Shown here: piece after piece, positions 13,297 through 24,741 of the stretch
Numbering within the stretch: the first letter of the stretch is position 1
Layout of the letters: every line of letters starts with the position of its first letter
Origin: Punica granatum
Taxonomy: Eukaryota; Streptophyta; Magnoliopsida; Myrtales; Lythraceae
Direction of reading: 5' to 3'
Assembly (NCBI RefSeq): GCF_007655135.1
Contig: NC_045131.1
Location: forward strand, 4,960,001 to 5,024,000
DNA length: 64,000 bases
The notes under the pieces: model-generated
Told to the model about the DNA's origin: nothing
Databases searched by the model: none
Seen by the model: only the letters and a program-made list of their open reading frames with translations
Position numbers and translations under genes: made by a program

Positions 13297-14460
13297 GATG
13301 CACGCACTGCTGATGGGATAAGCTAGTCAATCTTTCGGCAGAACCATAGGCTTATGAGATAATGCAACATACATCAACACGAAAAGGTGCTAATGAAAAT
13401 AAGAATGAAGAAGAGACTAGTACATAGCAAAGCAGACACATCAAGTAAGTTGTAGTAAGGAAATTTCGAGTTCGTCCCTTTGTAACCAATAATTTTTTCA
13501 CAGTGCCAAACAGGTGAAAGAGTCGGCAAACTCATGTAGATCAGAGATGCTAGGTTGGTTAATTGAAAAGGAAGAAAACCCGCAGCCCCTATTATATTAC
13601 TTCCTCTTTATTTATACAAAATGAAACAGCAGAGTTGAGATAATGTTTCACTCATGATGAAATAAATGATAAAACATACAGCTGGATATCATAAGGAAAA
13701 GAAAACTGCTAGCTCCCCCGAAAGTATGCTAGAAAACAGCAAGTCTCATAGCATCAGGGTGTCTTCCGAATCAATGGAGACTCAAGCCGCAGCGGCGCTA
13801 CTGAGAAAGTTAAACGGGACAGGGGAAAGCTTCAGAACTAACTCCGAGCAGTTTGTAGTAAAGAAAGCACCGCAGAAGAAGCATAGCCTTAAGCAAACCA
13901 AATCAAAGAAGCAATATTTAACACATTGACAAGTTTAAGCACAAAGTATGTTCTTTTACATCAGTCCCCAAAAACAAATCCAACATGTCTCGGCAATGTT
14001 CCGAAGATAAAAAACCAACCATTCGGCAACAAACAGTCACCCGTTTACTTGGAACCCAAACAAGACATATGGAACAGTGTGCCCACCAGATGGACCACGC
14101 CGAAACCAGCTCTATCTCCACAGACGAATCAAACACGAGCAGAAGAGCGGAAACCCAGTAACAAAAACTTCATATGCTTCAGTTCAAGAGCTCCAGATAT
14201 TCAAATTCCTCTTCTTTTGTGGGTCAACACACCCGGCCGAAAGTCAGAACCGGGTCGAAAAACCAGACCATGCGCTCACTCCGACCCCGAGCACCGAGCC
14301 CTCAGCCGAAGCCCTGTCGTTGCAGCCGCAATCGGAACCCTAAGCTCCACCATGTCCGAGCTGGAGAAGCAAGGTAGCAAAGTGGAACGCGATATAGCTT
14401 AAAAGAGACTTCTGATGCTGTTCCCTCTCTCTCTCTCTCTCTCTATCTCACACAGTGTGA
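13297..14460 (-). promoter_or_regulatory. Probable 5' UTR (with intron) of the TGA gene
   Basis: This stretch upstream of the TGA start codon has purine/pyrimidine bias and no gene of its own. It ends in a CT run (about 14428-14445, GA-rich on the transcribed strand), a common feature of plant 5' leaders. I infer a long leader, possibly with an intron, but did not fix splice sites. Plus-strand open frames here (13666-14402) are basic and low in complexity and resemble no protein I know. Confidence 0.4.
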
Positions 14461-14478
14461 TGACGATGACTTCTGACG
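14461..14478 (+). promoter_or_regulatory. as-1-like pair of TGACG motifs upstream of the TGA gene
   Basis: TGACG occurs at 14461-14465 and again at 14474-14478, 13 bp start to start. The classical as-1 element has two TGACG motifs 12 bp apart. A third TGACG (in TGACGTGT) lies at about 15016. TGACG is the binding core of TGA factors, so feedback control of the neighbouring gene is possible. This is inference from motif and position only. Confidence 0.35.
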
Positions 14479-14629
14479 ATTTCCGATTAAGATAATTATC
14501 ATGATTAAAGCCTTTCCTGACATTACATTATTTACATATACTGTACATATCGATCGTATGTATCTGTTCACACTACACAGCCATATTATATTTGCGTGTA
14601 TAATGCTATATATATCGATAGAGTCAAAA

Positions 14630-15130
14630 CATCACACGCCATTCCTCCACTACCGAAGCACCGCGGTGCCGATGTGCGCACCAGGTGGACTTCTCTCTCT
14701 CCCTCTCCCTCTCCCCCGCCTTCCGCCTCGAGCGGCCTCCGCTTCCGTACGCTGTGATGGCAACGCCAGGCACGGGCTGCCGCTGTTTCCTGCAGTGGGG
14801 ATCTCCGGCGGAGATGTTCGGATGGCGGAATGAAGCGATGGAGATTTTTTACGGGGCTGGTGTGGCGAGTGCAGTGCACGCGGGTTCTGGGAGTGTGGCG
14901 TGTAGGAGTGCTTGTGGCGGGAACGGAAGTGGCAACAGTGCGGAGAAAATCACGCACCCGGTGCGGGAGAGCCCAGGAGAAGAGCCAGTAGGTCCCACGG
15001 AGGGGTGCCTGGGCTGACGTGTAACTGGTTCACTGTACTCTCCTTTCCGGCACGTGCAACGGTGCGTGAGGTTTTGGTTCGCTGTGGGTCCTGTCGGATA
15101 GTGGGGGGAGGAACAGTAACGGCTACTTGG
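14630..15130. other. GC-rich island without a supported gene
   Basis: A 500-bp stretch is much more GC-rich than its surroundings and carries overlapping open frames on both strands (for example 14685-15017 plus and 14586-14957 minus). The predicted peptides have no domain or composition I recognise, and frames on both strands are expected in GC-rich DNA. It may be a distal promoter region of the TGA gene or a lost exon. Confidence 0.4.
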
Positions 15131-15365
15131 AAAGTCTGGGGTCAGTTTTAAAAATACTATAATTTTGTGGGGTGAATAATGAGAGAAGTGAATCTTGTGG
15201 GCATGTTGGGGAAAGAATCTAAGCTGGAAAAAGGAAAAAGGTTCCTTTGCTTTGTTTGATTTTAAGATCATAATCCTACTCAATCCAACTCAATTCTATT
15301 CTTATTCACCAAAAAAACTCAATTCTATTCTTCACCAAATTCGACAATATAATCATTATTTTTTG

Positions 15366-15884
15366 AGTTAAATACACTTTATCCCTGATTTATGAGGTGA
15401 GTTTGGGTTTGCCCTCTAATCTTAAAATCTTTGTGGAGTACCACCCAATCTTACCAATAAATAACAAGATGCCCCCTCAATCAAATTCCGACTAAATTTC
15501 TGACGAAAAGAGGAAAAAAAATGCATTGTTTTCTAGATTAATAAGGAAGATTACCCCTCGGTCCTTATGTTCAGATTAATAGGCAAGGTTACCAAGTACC
15601 TTCAAATTTTATGATCTTGTGGATCTTCAGAATTGATGATGATCCCTCACTAGTCCCCAGATTTAATCTTGAACATAAGGGAGACGTATTCAACATTCAC
15701 AAAGAGTTTTAATCCGAAAACAACACTCTTTCTTTCCTCTCCGGGCCAAAATTTTGGTTGGAATTTGATTGAGAAAGTATCTTGCTTATTTTTCAGCAAA
15801 GTTTTGGGTACTTTGCAAAAATTTGAAGGTTAGAAGACAAACTCAAACTCCCCTTGTAAGCCAGGGCCCAAATTGCATTTAACT
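15366..15884. mobile_element. 519-bp non-autonomous element with long terminal inverted repeats
   Basis: The left end begins AGTTAAATACACTTTATCCC and the right end, read in reverse complement, begins AGTTAAATGCAATTTGGGCC. The similarity continues inward for roughly 100 bp with mismatches, including a shared GAGTTTG-GTTTG stretch. No coding capacity is present. Long inverted repeats fit a MITE of the Mutator-like kind, but I see no clear target duplication, so the superfamily is open. Confidence 0.7.
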
Positions 15885-16558
15885 GTTATTCTTTTTTATC
15901 TTTTTCTCCGATTTAATATTAAATTCTCTCACATATTTTTTTAATTATTTTTACAATCAATTTTTTAAAAATAAATTTATCATATACTTTCATAGCTATA
16001 TATATATATATTTAATTTTTTAATAATAAATTTCTCATATTCTTTCATATATATATATCCTCACACATTAATATATTTGTCAATGTGTACAATCATTGCA
16101 CAAAATCGAGTTGAGTTGGATTATTATCCAACTTAAAAACCAATCGCAAGCTTACTTTTTACCGGTCATTTCCCATGCACGAAAAGAATTTGCAGTAGAT
16201 CAACAATTTTGTGTATGGACATATATTAATGGGTAATTTTTCTACGCAACGGCATGGAAATGAAAAATTCAAAATTAATAGTGGGAGACACAATTTGCAT
16301 TGCATTGCATTCTTGAAGGGTGCATGGAATGATGTACATACAATATATACTAACATGAAAACTTATAACACATTATAGTTTTGAGACAGTACGAGTTAAA
16401 TAGATAAACATGTTTGCCCGATTGCGAAGGATGTCAATGGGAATACGATTTGCTATTCATGTAATTTCTTTCTTTATTGTCAAAGAACCTCTTTTGTTTT
16501 CTTTTTTTAATATTCTAATTGTCCAATGTTAATTTAGAGCATATATATAAAATAGTGT

Positions 16559-16602
16559 TCATTTTATTATTAAAGGAAGATCATTTTATTATTAAAGGAA
16601 GA
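16559..16602. repeat. Two-copy 22-bp tandem repeat
   Basis: TCATTTTATTATTAAAGGAA plus GA is repeated exactly twice head to tail. Confidence 0.9.
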
Positions 16603-16861
16603 ATCCAAAAGTTGGTTACAAGGTACAACACGGTTCTCCAAAATGAAATGAAAATATATATTTTGGTTGACAGTTTGGTCATGCGCAGCCAATCACAATT
16701 TTGTCCCTTCAAATCTTAAGGGGCAAACAGTGACCTCGACACATTAATTTAAATAGTATGATGTCTCTCCAAGTTGTATGTCAATGCTTTATGCAAGGGA
16801 TAATTCTATTTAAAAATGCGCGGAATGCAAATGCCTAGTCGTATTGCATACATTGAACCGT

Positions 16862-16905
16862 GTACGAGTCACTTTACGACTTTGTACGAGTCACATGACG
16901 ACTTT
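16862..16905. repeat. Two-copy 22-bp tandem repeat
   Basis: GTACGAGTCACTTTACGACT plus TT is followed directly by a second copy that differs at a few central bases (ACATG in place of ACTTT). Confidence 0.9.
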
Positions 16906-17800
16906 GCATATCACTATTATTCCTCAACGCAGTGAAGGTTAACATGTTTTGAAGTAGCGGAGAAACTCCTTACTGAGTGGATTAGATCTACATATTTTTC
17001 GAACGAGCAAAATTATATGTATTTTCTCTGTGAGGTTAAGGGTGTATTCCACTGAATTATTAATCGTGCTTAGAATCCGATACGAAAGGTATATTCTAAA
17101 TATGAGCAGAAATATCTATAATTTCTCATTAAATTTGAATAAATTAGTTATACATATATTAAGAATGAGCAGGATTAGCTATGGTTTCTCTGTGTGATTG
17201 ATGACACATTCCACTGAATTTGAAGCCGTCGAATCGTGCTTCAGTTGCGACGTAACTTGGTGATATTAGGCCTATGAAGAATCCGAATATAGTAATGACT
17301 TTGAATGGTGTAAAAGGGAATGAGAATTTGGTGCTCATGGATAGCGAGGTCCAATTAGAGCATCAAAGCAGGCAACCATTTGACCTTTAAAGTGGCGGCA
17401 CTAATGAGAGAATGCATGTTTTTCTTTTTCATAAAAGCTAGAAGATTTGCATTTCATTTCATCCTTAAATTGTTCGACTCCTTATAAATATGAGTTATAA
17501 TATGATCCAACATGTTAAACTGGAAAATTACTTATTCAAGAACATGACATGTAAGATGATTGTGCTATGAAATTGCTCCATCATGAAGCTTTAGGCCAAA
17601 CTCCACCTTACACTTTTGCGTGGAATGTTCGCATGAGAAAATCACCCATTTTTATTTATTTATTTATTTTCCATATGTGTGGAAAAATGTTATCTCCCAA
17701 AAAAGTGGGATTCACATTCCCTTCCATTCCTCCATTTGAGAATTGGCTAACCTTTTGTCTCCCTTTTGATGTTTGGCCAAGATAAGTGTTAATAAACAGG

Positions 17801-17826
17801 ACTCTCTCTCTCTCTCTCTCTCTCTA
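17801..17826. repeat. (CT)n microsatellite
   Basis: About 13 CT repeats in intergenic DNA. Confidence 0.9.
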
Positions 17827-19530
17827 TTGTGCCTCTGACAAGACATGAAAGGTCCATAATACAATTTGCCATAGAATACCAATTTGCGATGATCGATGAG
17901 CCCACCATGAGTCGATACGACATAAATACGTATCTTTTGAATTACGTCTGAGGCGGGCTGACTGGCCCAACGAATATCAACTATTGACCTGTTGTAAAAT
18001 TCATACTAGTTCTTGCAGTGGTTCGACTACGGCTTCGATTTCGAGCAATCTAAAGGATAGTTAATCAAACCGAAAACTAACGGGGAAAATAAAAAGGAAG
18101 TACAAGTACAATGGATAAGTTCCAGTACCATGTGGAAAGTTCATTAGCTTTCCGACTTTGTACCTTCCAATAATGTTTGTCTTGCTGGCTCATTCCTTTG
18201 CAATTTTCCATTTACAGTTAGATCTCGATCCATCTATCTATCTATCCATATATCTATCTATGAATCCGGACGAAATAATACAAAAATAGTAATGATGACC
18301 ATATGGATCATGCAAGAATTTGGTTGTACTATTTATTTATTTATATTTTTTTATTTTTATGGGTCCAAACGCGTATAAGCCCAAACGAAAATTCAATAGG
18401 GCTCAGATCCATTTCCACTTAAAAGTTCAAAGTGATAAGTGTTGGTACTCAAATCTCATATAAATTCATTGTTATTTTTTTTATTTTTTCCATGTGAAAT
18501 TATGATTCTCAACACTTGCCTTCACGTGTAATATGTGGTCTATTTTTACTTACACTTTGTCACGTGCCTTAAACACCAGTCCTCAACAATTGACCTTGAG
18601 CCAGACTCATCTTCTGTACTCGGATGAGAGGAACTATCACGGGGTGCTCTTTTGGCTGCTCTTGATATTGGATTAGCATGGTATAAATCCACGTGGACAC
18701 ACGGAAGCGTAACCCGCTCTAATAAGTGGATACATGAAAAAGATGAAAGAACAACCATTGATTTATATGAAACTTGAATACCATCACTTAATAGCTTGAA
18801 CTTTGAAGTAAATATGAATTCAAACCCGTATAAACTTAATAGAAATTCAATAATTCCTTTATATGTTGACAAGGAGCAATATGAAAGTGGGGAGGCCACT
18901 AAGAATGGCTAGTATATGGCGTCACAACTTGTCCTTGAGAGATTCAATTGGAATTATGAGAATATTTGACTCTCTTGCATCCAACAGCATATATCATTGG
19001 GAGCTTAAGATGCCCATTAGATCTCTCCCATTTTCACAAGAGTCAATCGAATTCGTCACACTAAGGGGAGAGGACACGAGCTTTTGCAAGGTGGTTTTTC
19101 TTTTCAATATACACCATAGGTATCCGAAAAAACCTAGACAGGATCAAGCCGAATCAACAATAAACGAAAAAACCTCTTCCCATGTAAATTTTCTTTCTAA
19201 TTTTCTGATAATTTCCACGCGTGATTTCTTGTCCATTATTCTATCTATTTATTGGCTCTTCATTGAGCTGTTTCGATTTGATTTATCCTGAACTCTTGTC
19301 ATAATGTTCTATGGACATTTCTTGGACAATTGATTCTCTTGCTAGTGCTAGGCACAAAATTATCCTGCGATTTCCATGTGGCCGGCGATCAATCATTACG
19401 GCTCTTACCATCCCTTTTTGACAAGGGAATGAACACGCAGATGAAGAAGTTAAATGAGGGAGTTGTGAAAGAAAAAAATGCGGGGGGAGGACATGAAGAT
19501 GAGGATCTCAAGGATCAGATAGGGTGAAAG

Positions 19531-22153
19531 ACACTGATCACCTTACTGCAGGATTGAGAAAGAAAAGGAAGAGCAACTTTCCTTGGAAATACTCCTCCTG
19601 TCTTTACCGAAACTCGGATATTTACAACAGCAGAAAAGCTGCTGAATCATGATAAAGAAAACTTGACGAGCTTAATCGACAAGAACAGATAAAGCAAGAA
19701 ATTAAGCAAAGAGTGTGTCCTAGATAAGACGAGGTAGTTTATTTTTCAGAGAGGCTTCACATAGTTATACCTTATTACGGAAAAATCTTTGCACATACGC
19801 CAGTAAGGAGTGTACCAAAAACTCCAGGTAGTGCAGCACATGATTTTACTGATAACCACTATCAGCTTGGACTATACTAATTATAACCTTCCTAGTCACT
19901 GGTCGGTTTCTCAACTCCGGCTAGCTGTCATCACTAACAATGGATTCCTCCAATACTTCATTGCTAAGACACTAGAGACACCCTAGGAGACAATCCAAAT
20001 ATTCTGCTCGCACACAGACTCATGAAGTGATTTTTCAGGTTATGACTGCTAATTAATGAAACAAGAGAAACAAATACAAAATTATCCCAAAACAAAGGAA
20101 ACAGCCAAACTAGTTGGGAAAGGTAAAAGAGAAGTTAGTGAATATGCGCATGAAATAATAGAAGGAGAGGAGAAGAGCATCAAGTAACGATTAGTTAAGA
20201 TATGAAGATGGAAAAGAATCCCGTATAGAAGTATAAGCCACCCTTAGTCCATGAAAAAGTAATGAAATAAGAGGTGGTAGAGGAACTGAGAAGATGCAGA
20301 GAAAAGGAAAAGGAAAAGAAAGTGAAAAAAAAAGTAAGGTGCAGTAGATGAAAGAAAAGTGAGATTTGAGGTAAGACAGACAAAGATCGATTGCGCACGA
20401 AGAATCAAGCACCAATACAAACGTGCACAAACTTGAAAATGTTGAATTTTGGAGCTATATCGAACAAATATAGAACAAACATTTGCCTAGAGACAATGCC
20501 TCTAGAGAGAGCTTCCTCTGAAATGATTGATTTAAAGAAATCTATGTATAGGGAGCAAAAAGTAGTAATAATGCAAGCCATGCGACAAAATGATGAATCA
20601 TATAAATATGAAACAGTTAATCAAACTAAAATGTGCCAGGCAATAGAAAATGGTGAAGTTACCAAAGTTCTTTTTCAAGAGCAAAATATAACTGTCTTTT
20701 ACAAACTACAGGCCACTCAGATGAGTGACACATCAAGTCACAGGATTTAACCCAGAAAAGGTGCTTAGATATCTTCAAATAGCACACTCATTCCTCAAGT
20801 TCAGCGCCCTTCATCTGCAAATATGAAGCCCAAGTGCACAAAAATAACAAAAGAACAAATGTAAATCAGCCTCTAGTAAGAAGGTTTTGAGAGGAAGAGT
20901 TTAATAATACTTCAGGATCAGAAACAAGTGCTTAGATAAACCAAAATGATATTGGGAAATCGACAAAAGACTTCAAAACAAAAGCCATGAAAAATCAATA
21001 GCCACAAATTTTTGGAATCCAAAAGGAGTCCAAAGAGAACTCTTCTGAAGAAAGAACAAAAATATCAATTACTTAACTAACTTAAAATTGGATCGGTATA
21101 AGATGTTCCTCTTTATAAATACGGGAATCAAGAAAAGGAACAAGAGGAACTCAGAACGCAAGTCAAAGTTTGTTGCCAATCCATATGATAAAATTTACAC
21201 AACTGATACATAAGTCTGAACTACGAACGAAAAGATTCTGCAGGAAAATATGAAATCTGCATGGCCATAACAAGGAGAAATGACTAGACAGCATGAAATA
21301 TGCCAATGCAGTATGATCTCACCATTTGGGTGAGCAATCCCGTTTGAGTAATTGATCAAAGCATTACAAAATTCAGACAGTATAACCAGAAAATCATATT
21401 TAAAATGTAATTTAGAAGGCCTTCTTTTCACAAAAAAAATGATAAACACAACAAATCATCTTGTTTAGGACTTTAAATACATTTTGTAGCATTTATTGTA
21501 AGGACTGGAGTCCAAAATGCAAAGATATCATGTCAACTATGATACATAGAAAGCAAAATGCCAAAACACATTACAATAAAGTGCGTGGTTCAGTGGAGCT
21601 AAGAAGAAACCTTAGCCCTGGCCGTCCACCAACTAAAAGGGAAGGCAGAAGAAAAATTTCTAGGGCACATACTATTAGCAAATCTGAAATTTCAAACTAA
21701 AATACAGAGACTATAGTCTAATTAGAGAAAAACACTATCGCAAGAGGTAGAATAACAATAAACTAGAAGCTATAAACAGGATTAAAGTGAAGACAACAAA
21801 AGAAGCAATGAGAAAAGCATTATTCAAAGGCTGTTAAGAGGTCAAGTTGATGACAAAAAGGGATTAAAAAATAAAATTCTAAAGAACGAGATCAAAAGAC
21901 AGAGGAAATGAAAGTGTTATATAATCATGAACAGACCGAACTTGCTAATTGGAGGAAAACTCTTCAGCAAGCCCCAAAAACATTTTTGAGCACAAGTAGC
22001 CGACTGTTTGAAAAGTACCAAGACATCCATGGGAATGTGAGTATGTCCATTGGCAGTAGTAAAACCACCTCTCTCATCAAGAAAACACAGAAAAAGAGAT
22101 GTTTCTTGAAGTCGCTTACCGTGGTTGACTAGGACAAGGTTATTATCTTAAAC
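19531..22153 (-). other. Purine-rich region downstream of the RRM gene, possible spliced 3' UTR
   Basis: The plus strand is A-rich and the minus strand pyrimidine-rich, with several possible minus-strand acceptors such as TTTGCAG ending near 20817. The region is downstream of the RRM gene, whose 3' end I could not fix, so introns and 3' UTR exons of that gene may lie here. The open frame at 20391-20750 plus (119 codons) resembles nothing I know and is probably chance. Confidence 0.35.
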
Positions 22154-23490
22154 CTATAAATGATTAGCGTGAGCTGGTGCACATTCATTCACTAAAAGCA
22201 CATTTAGAAGCACGCAGGATATCTCAATGTCAGAACACATATTGCTGCGAACAACAGTAAACACATTATTCAAAGAATCACATAAAAACATCTCATACCA
22301 CAAATATGATGTATGCCCACTGAAAGATCCACCAGCGGCCCCCTTATTCCTTGAAGAAACTAACTGCTGCCCAATCTGTGACGCACTTGGCTGAGCCTGC
22401 GGTGACGCAGAAACAACCGAATTCCCGTATATTCCATAAGGGCCAAGCAGTGAACCACCACTCAGTTGGCTCGTTGCTGGCATTCCTTGCCCAAAACTGT
22501 GACCCAGACCCAGAGGGCTATGACTGAGGGCCCCGGCTGCAGCAGGACTAATAAACCCGGAAGGATTTGGACTTGTTAGCAAACCACTATACATCGGGTT
22601 AAGGCCCGGATGCTGAGAAAACAGGTTCAAGTTCTGGGCAGCTGCTAAAGCTGCCATAACCTGTGGCTGAAGTGGCTGCACCTGCCCTTGCTGCCCGGGA
22701 AGCTGTCCCCGCATCACGTGCCCCTGATTCTTCACCTTTGCATCTGCAGTCCCTAGATTCTGCAAAAACAATATATGCCAGTTATACCAATCCGCGGCAA
22801 CAGTTCCGATGATCACAGAGCTTTCCGGGATCATTAACTTCCACTCATTTAAGTTGGGAAACAATGACAATTTTCACGAAAAATAGCTGCTTTCAAATGA
22901 GAAGACGCAGTGAGGTAGAGAATCCAAGCTCCAACCTTCTTCGGCGCCGCAGCCGCCCCAGAATTTGGCTCCTTCGCAGCAGGGCCTAGGGACGCTAGCT
23001 GGCACGAAGCCATCCGATTCCCGATCCTCTTCTGGGGCTCCTTCAGTGCCTTAGACGCGCCCTTCCGCGTCTTGAACAGCACGAACCCGTACCCCTTCGC
23101 CTTCCCAGTGGCCCGATCCGTCACGACATTGCAGTCCTCAATTTCGCCGAACTGCTCGAACGCCAAGACTAGGGTTTGGCGCGTGGCATCCCAGGCGAGG
23201 CCGTGGACGAAGATCTTCCTGTGCGTGACGTCGCGGTCAACCACCTCCCGGATGTGTTCGTACAGCGTAGGGTTATTGACAGCGGCATCGACGATGAGGG
23301 ATACGAGCTGGTCCCTGGTGTAGGCCTCGAGGAGGCCGGGGAGCTTGTCGGCTTCGGACTCGGAGTCGGAGTCCGGCTTTCGGGTTAGCTGCTTCTTGGA
23401 CTTGGTCTTGGTCTTGGTGTTCTTGTCTAGCTTCTTCTCGATAGGGGTTTTGGGTAGCTTCGCCTTCTTGGTCGTGTTCGTCTTCGCCAT
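22154..23490 (-). CDS. Single-RRM RNA-binding protein, UBP1-associated (UBA1/UBA2) type
   Basis: Nuclear RNA-binding protein; relatives bind the oligouridylate-binding protein UBP1 and influence mRNA stability. Exon 1 is 23490-22936 and exon 2 starts at 22759 after a GT-AG intron that keeps the frame. Residues 1-50 are very lysine-rich and then acidic (nuclear-signal-like). A conserved helix with LLEAYTRDQLVSLIVDA is near 53-70, and one RRM spans about 90-170 with RNP2 IFVHGL at 93-98 and RNP1 KGYGFVLF at 132-139. Exon 2 is rich in G, S, Q, P and A, typical of the tail of this family. Only one RRM is present, as in UBA1 proteins; UBA2 proteins have two. The given end assumes read-through to the stop at 22154 (386 aa). 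A good donor (TG/GTATGAG near 22293) suggests exon 2 really ends there and continues in a downstream exon. Confidence 0.8.
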
Positions 23491-23599
23491 GGATAGATTG
23501 GAGCTCTTCAGTTCGTTGTCGACAGGGGAGAGAGGCGCGAGGAAGGCGAGCCACGAGGGACAGGGGGCTCTTGTACGGAATGCCTGCCGCCTTCCTCAA

Positions 23600-24740
23600 C
23601 TTTTACTTTTTAGGAAAATTGAGTTTCGCCCCCCGAAGTTTGTCAGATAACATATTTATACCCCGAGTAATATATACATCTTCATCATGGGGCATCCGTT
23701 CAGTTACAAAAGTGGGGATTTTAAATAGCAAATTCCTAATTTTAATTCTTGCATTATATTATCACACTCATAATAATATACTTACCAAACATATTCAGCA
23801 AATATAACATTTCGAGCTATAGCGCCCTTCTTCCCCTTCCAGAAAAAAAAGTTCTATGATTAACTATTTCATATGTAATCTTAATATTTTATATAATCTA
23901 GCGATATTTCAACTACATGGCTCACCGTCAATTATTTATTTGGTATTTGGATGAAGCATTTCTTCTTGTATGTTTATGTTGATATGTCGATAAATTTAAT
24001 GGCAATTGATTCTTATTCAATATAGTTTCATAAATCTCAAGTAGATCTCATATATGTTTTTATTGTGATTTTAAACACATTCACATTATCCTTTAAATTG
24101 ATAGCACCAATAATTTATGAAGCAAATAAATTAATTACGGATATTGACGAGTTAATATTTCCAAAATATCACCTCTCGCTTTAAGTTTCACATGGAGTGA
24201 AAATCGTCAAAATACACATGATATTCTAACTTCAATTTACAATAGAAAACCCATAACTTGGCCTATCTAATCAAATTCCTATCCCTTGGCCTGAACATGT
24301 TTTGCTGTATTTTCATCAATCCATTAAAGTACAGGTAGCAAATTGAGACAGACTGAAATTTAAGGGGAGAAAATCGAAATCGGAAATTAGAATTTATCCT
24401 TGTCTCCCTTCCTAAGCAACGGACTCTCGGCTCCGACAGCGACTGGCTACAGCCGGTAACCAGCATCCGCCCAACCGTGTCCATTTTTTGGGCTAATCAA
24501 TGGCGTCACTGTCTCCCTCCATTTCTCATCCGTGTGTATCAATAAATTCCTTCCAACAAGCAATTCCAAATTTTTTTCCACTCCGGGGAAGAAGGAAGAA
24601 GGAGGAGAAGAAGGTGGAGAAGAATCCGTAATTAGGGTTCTTCTTCCATGACTATCACCTCTCACGGGCCTGCAGCTCTGCAATAATCGCCATCGCTTGG
24701 TCCGTCCTCCCCCCTACCAATTTCATTTCGTTTAAAAGTC
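23600..24740. other. Intergenic region between divergent RRM and RING-CH genes
   Basis: The two genes point away from each other, so this about 1.2 kb holds both promoters. It is AT-rich in the middle (23.7-24.3 kb). The stretch from about 24.55 kb is purine-rich (GAAGGAGGAGAAG) and probably includes the leader of the RING-CH gene. Precise promoter elements were not identified. Confidence 0.45.
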
Positions 24741-24741
24741 A

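Larger units (their letters stand above)
15885..19530. other. Gene-free AT-rich intergenic region with small tandem repeats
   Basis: No supported gene. It contains two small 22-bp tandem duplications (16559-16602 and 16862-16905), a CT run at about 17801-17826, an ATCT-rich stretch near 18230-18260 and a diverged duplication around 17010-17230 sharing ATTCCACTGAATT and TCGTGCTT. Open frames at 18546-19291 have no recognisable domain. Confidence 0.55.

Noticed and set aside
14586..15283. Overlapping open frames of 80-144 codons on both strands of the GC-rich island
   Set aside because: No start context, domain or splice structure supports them; open frames on both strands are expected where stop codons are rare because of GC content.
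20391..20750. 119-codon frame in the region downstream of the RRM gene
   Set aside because: No domain, poor composition and no promoter; it sits in sequence that is probably intron or UTR of the opposite strand.
22760..22935. Missing second RRM in the RRM gene
   Set aside because: The 176-bp gap between exons 1 and 2 is too short for an RRM, but UBA1-type proteins normally have only one RRM, so nothing needs to be lost.
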